A DNA stretch of 42,443 bases from Micromonosporaceae bacterium (GTDB taxonomy: Bacteria; Actinomycetota; Actinomycetes; Mycobacteriales; Micromonosporaceae): positions 1 through 42,443 of the forward strand of contig DPJL01000160.1 of assembly GCA_003543035.1 (NCBI GenBank). Direction: 5' to 3'. Made by a program: the position numbers and the translations under genes. Shown one piece after another: positions 38,270 to 42,443 of this stretch. Under the pieces are notes generated by a model, which made no database searches, was not told the DNA's origin, and worked only from the letters and a program-made list of their open reading frames with translations. How positions within the stretch are numbered: the first letter of the stretch is position 1; every line of letters begins with the position of its first letter.

Positions 38270-38470
38270 CTACAGTGGGCGAACTTTTTCCGCCTGGGGA
38301 CCCTTGGGCCCCTGCGCCACCTCGAACTCGACCCGCTGGTTCTCCTCGAGCGAACGGTAGCCGCTGGACTCGATGGCAGAGAAGTGGACGAACACGTCAG
38401 GACCACCGTCCTGCGCGATGAAGCCGAAACCCTTTTCGGCGTTGAACCACTTCACGGTGCCCTGTGCCAT
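38270..38470 (-). CDS. cold-shock domain protein
   Basis: The 66-residue protein is a complete CspA-type cold-shock domain: GTVKWFNAEKGFGFI includes RNP1 (KGFGFI) and DVFVHFSAI includes RNP2. The rest is ESSGYRSLEENQRVEFEV and a C-terminal KGPQAEKV. It binds single-stranded RNA and DNA and unwinds RNA structure. The ATG 38470 follows an AAGGAG site at a 7-bp spacing. The carbonic anhydrase gene starts 6 bp after its stop. A small palindrome lies 31 bp upstream of the start. Confidence 0.95.
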   Translation of the reverse strand: MAQGTVKWFNAEKGFGFIAQDGGPDVFVHFSAIESSGYRSLEENQRVEFEVAQGPKGPQAEKVRPL

Positions 38471-38500
38471 GCTATTTCTCCTTGTAAGCTGGCTCGCCGA

Positions 38501-38515
38501 CCCACACCGTGTGGG
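38501..38515. promoter_or_regulatory. small palindrome upstream of the cold-shock gene
   Basis: CCCACAC-C-GTGTGGG is a perfect 7-bp inverted repeat around one base, in the 120-bp gap before the cold-shock gene. It would sit in the 5' leader or promoter region. An operator is plausible; a hairpin with a one-base loop is sterically poor. Confidence 0.4.
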
Positions 38516-38590
38516 CCGCCGGCTTCGTGCAAGCCTAGGTCCACTCCGGGGTCATTGGCGACATTGGGTTTCGCACAGCGTGTCCGCCGC

Positions 38591-39313
38591 TCAGAGCTCG
38601 GTGACGATAACGTCCACCCGCGGGCCGTCCACCTCGACCGTGTATTTGAGCTCCCGCAGCGCGGAAACGAGCGCGGGCACGGTTTTCGGCCGCAGACCCG
38701 CCATCGCCAGATCCCGCACGAGCCGTCCCTTGGTCGCTTTGTTGAAGTGGCTGACCACTTTGCCGCCGTGCAGGACCCGGATCACCACGTGGTTGCCCGA
38801 GACGGGCCACATCGCGGCATACGGCCCGGACCTCAGGTCCACCACGAGGTGCCCATCTCCCAGAGACGGCGGCAGAGCCTTGCGCCAGAACGGGCCCAAG
38901 GTGCCCACGCCGGGCAGGTTGACTCCGACCGAGCAGCGGTAGGCGGGGATCCGGTCGCCGATGCCGACCACTCCCCAAAGGCCCGAGAAGATCAGCAGCG
39001 AGCGCTTCATCAGCCGGCGCGCGGGCGGGCTCAGCGTGGCCAGGTCCAGCGATTCGTAGAGCACCCCGGTGTACACCTTGGCCGCGGCAGCCGTCGGAGC
39101 CGTGCGAAGCACTTTATTGCGACTCACCTCGTCGAGCTGACCCTCACTGAGGCCGAGCACTTCGCGAGCCTGCTCACCCCGTAGCGCGATGAGTGCGTCC
39201 AATACCTGCTCCCGAAACGGATTCAGAGTTGGCAGTGACAGCGTTTCGAGGTCCAGCGGCTTGCCCCGCTTCGGGACTGTCTTACCCTCCGACGGCGGCA
39301 ACAGGATGAGCAT
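38591..39313 (-). CDS. yaaA: peroxide stress protein YaaA (DUF328)
   Basis: The 240-residue protein has the YaaA blocks: MLILLPPSEGKT at the N-terminus, AAKVYTGVLYESLDL, LLIFSGLWGVVGIGDRIPAYR, VVDLRSGPYAAMW, and VVSHFNKATKGRLVRDL near the C-terminus. E. coli YaaA limits intracellular iron and DNA damage during hydrogen peroxide stress and binds DNA. ATG 39313 is at the conserved start. It is separated from the cold-shock gene by the latter's promoter region. Confidence 0.93.
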   Translation of the reverse strand: MLILLPPSEGKTVPKRGKPLDLETLSLPTLNPFREQVLDALIALRGEQAREVLGLSEGQLDEVSRNKVLRTAPTAAAAKVYTGVLYESLDLATLSPPARRLMKRSLLIFSGLWGVVGIGDRIPAYRCSVGVNLPGVGTLGPFWRKALPPSLGDGHLVVDLRSGPYAAMWPVSGNHVVIRVLHGGKVVSHFNKATKGRLVRDLAMAGLRPKTVPALVSALRELKYTVEVDGPRVDVIVTEL

Positions 39314-39347
39314 CGGCCCAGCTTACGAGACACGCCACCGGGAGCGC

Positions 39348-39911
39348 CTAGCTGAGCTGGTAGCGCGCGGCGATGCCCTCGGCGAACGGCCGCAAAACGG
39401 CCAGAAGCGCCTCCTCTGAGGGCCGGTCTTTCGAGGAGTTGAAGTTCAGACTGACGGCGTAGCCGAGCGAGCCTTTCAGCACGTATAAGACGACAGAGTG
39501 ATTGTCGGTGAAATACCAGGCGGAGTCCGGGAGGCCGCTGAATGCCTTCGCGCTTGCGCCCCAGACCTTATCGAACGTTTCTCTGGTCCAGCCATACCCG
39601 TACGTGTCCGGGTCAGGTGCGGTAATCACCCTGAGCAGGTGCACTGCCGCATACCGATCTTCGGTCTTGTTGTCCCAGAAGCAATTGTCAGAGCCCACAC
39701 CGGCTGCCCTCCTGGGTTCGAGGGCGGGTCCGCCCAGCACGGCGGCCAGTTCCTGCGCGGTGGGCATGGTGCATGGATCGAGTTTCTGTGCCTTATACGG
39801 GGCGTTGGCCTGCGGCGCACCGCCGCCACTGTCGTTTGTGTCACCGCAGCCGGCCAGCAACACAGCCGCGGCCACCACCACACAAAACGAAAACCCGAGC
39901 CTTCTGTACAC
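39348..39911 (-). CDS. DUF3558 lipoprotein
   Basis: The 187-residue protein has a signal peptide ending in a lipobox LAGC (Cys22) and a DUF3558 domain beginning with LDPCTMPTAQELAAVLGG; the second Cys of the domain is in SDNCFWDN. DUF3558 lipoproteins are a mycobacterial and actinomycete surface family of unknown function. The start is GTG 39911. It lies 34 bp upstream of yaaA on the same strand, so cotranscription is possible. Confidence 0.88.
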   Translation of the reverse strand: MYRRLGFSFCVVVAAAVLLAGCGDTNDSGGGAPQANAPYKAQKLDPCTMPTAQELAAVLGGPALEPRRAAGVGSDNCFWDNKTEDRYAAVHLLRVITAPDPDTYGYGWTRETFDKVWGASAKAFSGLPDSAWYFTDNHSVVLYVLKGSLGYAVSLNFNSSKDRPSEEALLAVLRPFAEGIAARYQLS

Positions 39912-40005
39912 GCCAAGCCTCCCGGTCGAACGCTGAGATGGCCAAACGCTACGAGAGGTCTACTTGCCGCCCACTAAACGATTTCTAAAGTCACCAACGG
40001 CGCCG

Positions 40006-41310
40006 CTAGCTGCCCAGCACGCGGTCGAGGTATTCGTTGGCGAAAAGGCGCGACGGGTCGAGCTTGTCGCGCACGGCCAGGAAGTCTGTGAACCGCGGGT
40101 AGAGCGGCGCCAGCGAGGAGGCGTCCTGGTAGTGGATCTTCCCCCAGTGCGGGCGGCCGGCGTGCGCACGGAAGATCTGCTCGACGGCACGGAAGTACTC
40201 GTGATGGTCCTCTTTGAAGTAGCGGTGCACCGCGATGTAGCCGGTTTCGCGGCCGTGGGCGGTGGACAGCCAGACGTCATCCGGGGCGGCTGCCCTGACC
40301 TCCAGCGGAAAGGAGATCCGCCAGCCCCGGCGCGCGATCAGCTTCTCGATCTCCCACAGCACGTGCGGGATCGACTCGATAGGCAGCGCATACTCCATCT
40401 CACGGAAGCGCACCTTGCGCATCGTGGTGAAGACCGACGTCGACACATCGGTGAATTCACGGTTGCCGGTCAGCTTTTGCGCCAGCCGGTTGATGCCCGG
40501 TGTCATCGCAGGAGCCCGTTTGCCCAGCGCGCAGATGACCCCGAAGACCTTGTTGGCCACCAGATCGTCGTCGAGCCAGCGTTTGACCCGGCCCAGCGGC
40601 TTGCTCGGGGCGTGCATCGGCAGCCGGGTATTCGTCTTGGTCAGCGCGGTCTCCGTATGCGGGAACCAGTAGAACTCGAAGTGATCCGGCGAAGCTGCCC
40701 GCTCCACAAAGGACTCGAGCACGGCGGTCAACGGCTCGGGCTGCTCCAGGGCGTGCAACTTGAATGCCGGTACACATTGGACGGTGATGTCGACAATGAC
40801 GCCGAGTGCGCCAAGGCCCAGCCGGGCGGCGGGCAGCAGCTCGGCGTTGCTGTGCTCGGAGATCTCCAGCACCTTGCCCTCGGCCGTGACGAGAGTGAGT
40901 GCCGCGATCTGGGTGGCCAGCCCGCCGAACCGGAAACCGGTGCCGTGGGTGCCGGTCGACGTCGCGCCGGAGATGCTCTGCGCGTCGATGTCACCGAGGT
41001 TCTGCATGGCAAGATCAAAAGATTCCAGCATGGGTGGTACCTGATAAAGCCGCGTCCCAGCCGCAAAACGCACCCGATGCTGAGCGAGGTCCACCTCCAG
41101 CAGCCCTTGCAGCCGCGACAGGTCGAGCTGAACGCCGGGTGCCGCGGCGATGCCGGTGAAGCTGTGCCCGGCGCCGATCGCCTTGACCTTCAGCCCGTCG
41201 CGGCGCGCCTCGGCGATCGCCGTCTGGACTTCCTCCACGCCGGTGGGGTGCAGCACCCGGGTGGGGGTGGCGCTTTCGGATCTGGCCCAGTTTTGCCAGG
41301 TACCAGTCAA
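40006..41310 (-). CDS. FAD-linked D-arabinono-1,4-lactone oxidase family protein
   Basis: The 434-residue oxidoreductase has the PCMH FAD-binding domain (KVKAIGAGHSFTGIA with His49, the position of covalent FAD attachment in related oxidases; DAQSISGATSTGTHGTG) and a C-terminal ALO domain (HFEFYWFPHTETAL, MEYALPIE, PHWGKIHY, and FLAVRDKLDPSRLFANEYL). Such enzymes oxidise aldonolactones or alditols and release hydrogen peroxide. The start is TTG 41310, overlapping the TGA of the upstream deaminase/aldolase gene. The two are adjacent in this order in other actinomycetes as far as I know, which suggests a shared pathway that is not yet defined. Confidence 0.9.
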   Translation of the reverse strand: MTGTWQNWARSESATPTRVLHPTGVEEVQTAIAEARRDGLKVKAIGAGHSFTGIAAAPGVQLDLSRLQGLLEVDLAQHRVRFAAGTRLYQVPPMLESFDLAMQNLGDIDAQSISGATSTGTHGTGFRFGGLATQIAALTLVTAEGKVLEISEHSNAELLPAARLGLGALGVIVDITVQCVPAFKLHALEQPEPLTAVLESFVERAASPDHFEFYWFPHTETALTKTNTRLPMHAPSKPLGRVKRWLDDDLVANKVFGVICALGKRAPAMTPGINRLAQKLTGNREFTDVSTSVFTTMRKVRFREMEYALPIESIPHVLWEIEKLIARRGWRISFPLEVRAAAPDDVWLSTAHGRETGYIAVHRYFKEDHHEYFRAVEQIFRAHAGRPHWGKIHYQDASSLAPLYPRFTDFLAVRDKLDPSRLFANEYLDRVLGS

Positions 41311-42443
41311 AGGAATGCCTTTCCCTCGCCCCTATAGGTCGGCACGGTTCCGGCAAGCGTGAAGCCGTCGACGATGTGCAGCTCGTTGGTGTGTTCGCTG
41401 AGCTCGCCGGCTTTGGTGTGCCGCAGCCACACCCGGTCGCCGACGCGCAACCGCCGCGCGGCGGGCCCGACGACCGGGGTTTGCACCTCCCCCGCGCCTT
41501 CGCGGGCAAGGAGTTTGAGGCCGGTGGGCCAGACCGGTTGCGGCAGCCGGCTCGGCCCGGCTTGGCCGGAGGCGATCCAGCCGCCGCCGAGCAGGGTGAC
41601 CCTGTCCGGGGCGGGCCGGCGGACCACGGGCAGCGCGAAGGCCGCCGCAGGAGCCGGGCTGAAGTGCGAATAGTTGTCGAACAGGTGTGGCCCGAACAGG
41701 CCCGACCCGGCCGACAGCTCGGTGACCGAGGCATCATTGCGGGTCGCCTCAAGGCTTCCGGTGCCGCCGCCGTTGACGAACTCAAGCGCCGCAACCGATC
41801 TGATCGCCGCCACCGCTTCGGCTCGACGCGGTGCCAGCTCGGCCATCGAAGCCTTCTGCATGGCCCGGATCAGCCGCGCCTGCACGGGTTGGCCGATCGG
41901 TGCGTTGCCCAGGCCTGCCACCTGCGCCTCGTATCCCATCAGTCCCACCAGCGTGAACCCCGGCCGCGCCACCACTGTCTGTGCCAGTGTGCGGGCCTGC
42001 TCGGCGCTGTGCACCGGCGAACGGTGAACCCCAACGTGCCCAAGGACTTTCGACTTCCACGACGAGTCGAGCTCGAGGCACACACGGATCGGCACCCGCT
42101 GCGACGGCGGCAGGACGGCGTCGATGAAATCCAGCTGCTCGGGCGCATCCACCATGACCGTCACCTTGGCGGCGAGCTCCTCGCTCGAGCCCAATGCCCG
42201 CAGGGCGGCCCTGTCCACGCTCGGATAGCCGACCACGATGTCGTCGACGGTCTCGGCCAGCCAGAGCGCCTCAGCCAGGGTGAAAGCGAGCGCGCCACGA
42301 TATCCGGGCAGGGCGAGCACCGCGTGCAGAACTTCCCGCACTCGCACGGACTTGGTCGCCACCCGGATCGGCATTCCGGCCGCTCGCCGTTGCAGGTCGA
42401 AAGCGTTGTGGGACAAGGCTTGCAGGTTGACCGCGGCGAAGAC
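41307..42443 (-). CDS. amino acid deaminase/aldolase (alanine racemase N-terminal fold), N-terminus cut by the window
   Basis: At least 378 codons are visible and the frame is open to the edge of the window (the last visible residues are VFAAVNLQAL), so the start is outside. The PLP-binding barrel is indicated by RVATKSVRVREVL with the PLP Lys. GALAFTLAEALWLAE, LVGLMGYEAQVAGLG and VNGGGTGSLEATRND follow. A C-terminal D-serine-dehydratase-like domain ends in RVGDRVWLRHTKAGELSEH. The fold-type III family includes D-threonine aldolase and D-serine dehydratase. A TTG at 42416 could start a shorter protein but would cut the first conserved strand. It overlaps the lactone oxidase gene by 4 bp. Confidence 0.88.
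   Translation of the reverse strand, partial: VFAAVNLQALSHNAFDLQRRAAGMPIRVATKSVRVREVLHAVLALPGYRGALAFTLAEALWLAETVDDIVVGYPSVDRAALRALGSSEELAAKVTVMVDAPEQLDFIDAVLPPSQRVPIRVCLELDSSWKSKVLGHVGVHRSPVHSAEQARTLAQTVVARPGFTLVGLMGYEAQVAGLGNAPIGQPVQARLIRAMQKASMAELAPRRAEAVAAIRSVAALEFVNGGGTGSLEATRNDASVTELSAGSGLFGPHLFDNYSHFSPAPAAAFALPVVRRPAPDRVTLLGGGWIASGQAGPSRLPQPVWPTGLKLLAREGAGEVQTPVVGPAARRLRVGDRVWLRHTKAGELSEHTNELHIVDGFTLAGTVPTYRGEGKAFL

Noticed and set aside
39964..41337. 457-codon frame on the plus strand opposite the lactone oxidase gene
   Set aside because: It is a shadow of a strongly supported FAD oxidase; the residues show no family pattern. The same applies to 33492-34682 opposite sdhA, 15532-16863 opposite the ABC exporter and 11900-12901 opposite the AlkZ-like gene.

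Overview
This is a 42.4 kb piece of a GC-rich actinomycete chromosome. The evidence is the GC-biased third codon positions, frequent GTG and TTG starts, and families typical of filamentous actinomycetes: DUF2332, GPP34, DUF5701, DUF3558 lipoprotein, a DrrAB-type exporter, an AlkZ-like winged-helix protein, and a deaminase/aldolase next to an aldonolactone oxidase. The genus cannot be fixed from sequence alone. No rRNA, tRNA or CRISPR array was seen. There is no gene-free stretch longer than about 300 bp.

Layout. 0-6.4 kb: the end of an MFS permease, thymidine kinase (tdk), a CmoM-like methyltransferase, a leftward block (membrane protein, zinc-finger coiled coil, DUF2332, GPP34), then an OsmC protein coupled to a calcineurin-type phosphodiesterase and a truncated glycerophosphodiesterase. 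6.4-9.6 kb: a leftward run of PPOX-fold protein, AHL-lactonase-like metallohydrolase and a lipoprotein Ntn amidase, followed by an AbiEi/DUF559 nuclease-like gene that sits between two copies of a 63-bp palindrome. 9.7-17.3 kb: SnoaL-like protein, membrane protein, membrane-anchored EEP hydrolase, AlkZ-like glycosylase, an alpha/beta-hydrolase-GNAT fusion, a second metallohydrolase, a membrane protein and an ABC exporter. 17.4-24.8 kb: DrrAB-type exporter with DUF5701, GH3 beta-hexosaminidase, GNAT, and a pair of membrane-tethered solute-binding proteins, one carrying a VWA domain. 24.9-27.25 kb: a leftward cassette of an intact tyrosine recombinase, an endonuclease VII-like HNH protein and a truncated second recombinase. 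Its control region carries a 23-bp tandem duplication of the start codon, and an 18-bp-arm palindrome lies further out. 27.3-32.6 kb: an AhpD-like protein with a twice-frameshifted monooxygenase pseudogene, DUF2785, O-methyltransferase, HIT protein, hydrolase, anchored protein and APH-type kinase. 32.6-37 kb: an sdhCAB operon with a divergent LysR regulator; the third copy of the palindrome lies between sdhC and sdhA. 37-42.4 kb: GNAT, Tat-exported beta carbonic anhydrase, cold-shock protein, yaaA, DUF3558 lipoprotein, FAD lactone oxidase and a deaminase/aldolase cut by the window edge.

Most genes look like ordinary accessory and housekeeping functions. The points that stand out are: the dispersed 63-bp palindrome family with compensated arm changes and a nuclease-like gene exactly between two copies; the recombinase-HNH-recombinase cassette with its duplicated start; a possible two-enzyme acyl-homoserine-lactone degrading operon; the tethered SBP-VWA/SBP pair without transporter genes; and convergent genes that overlap tail to tail in nine of eleven cases.
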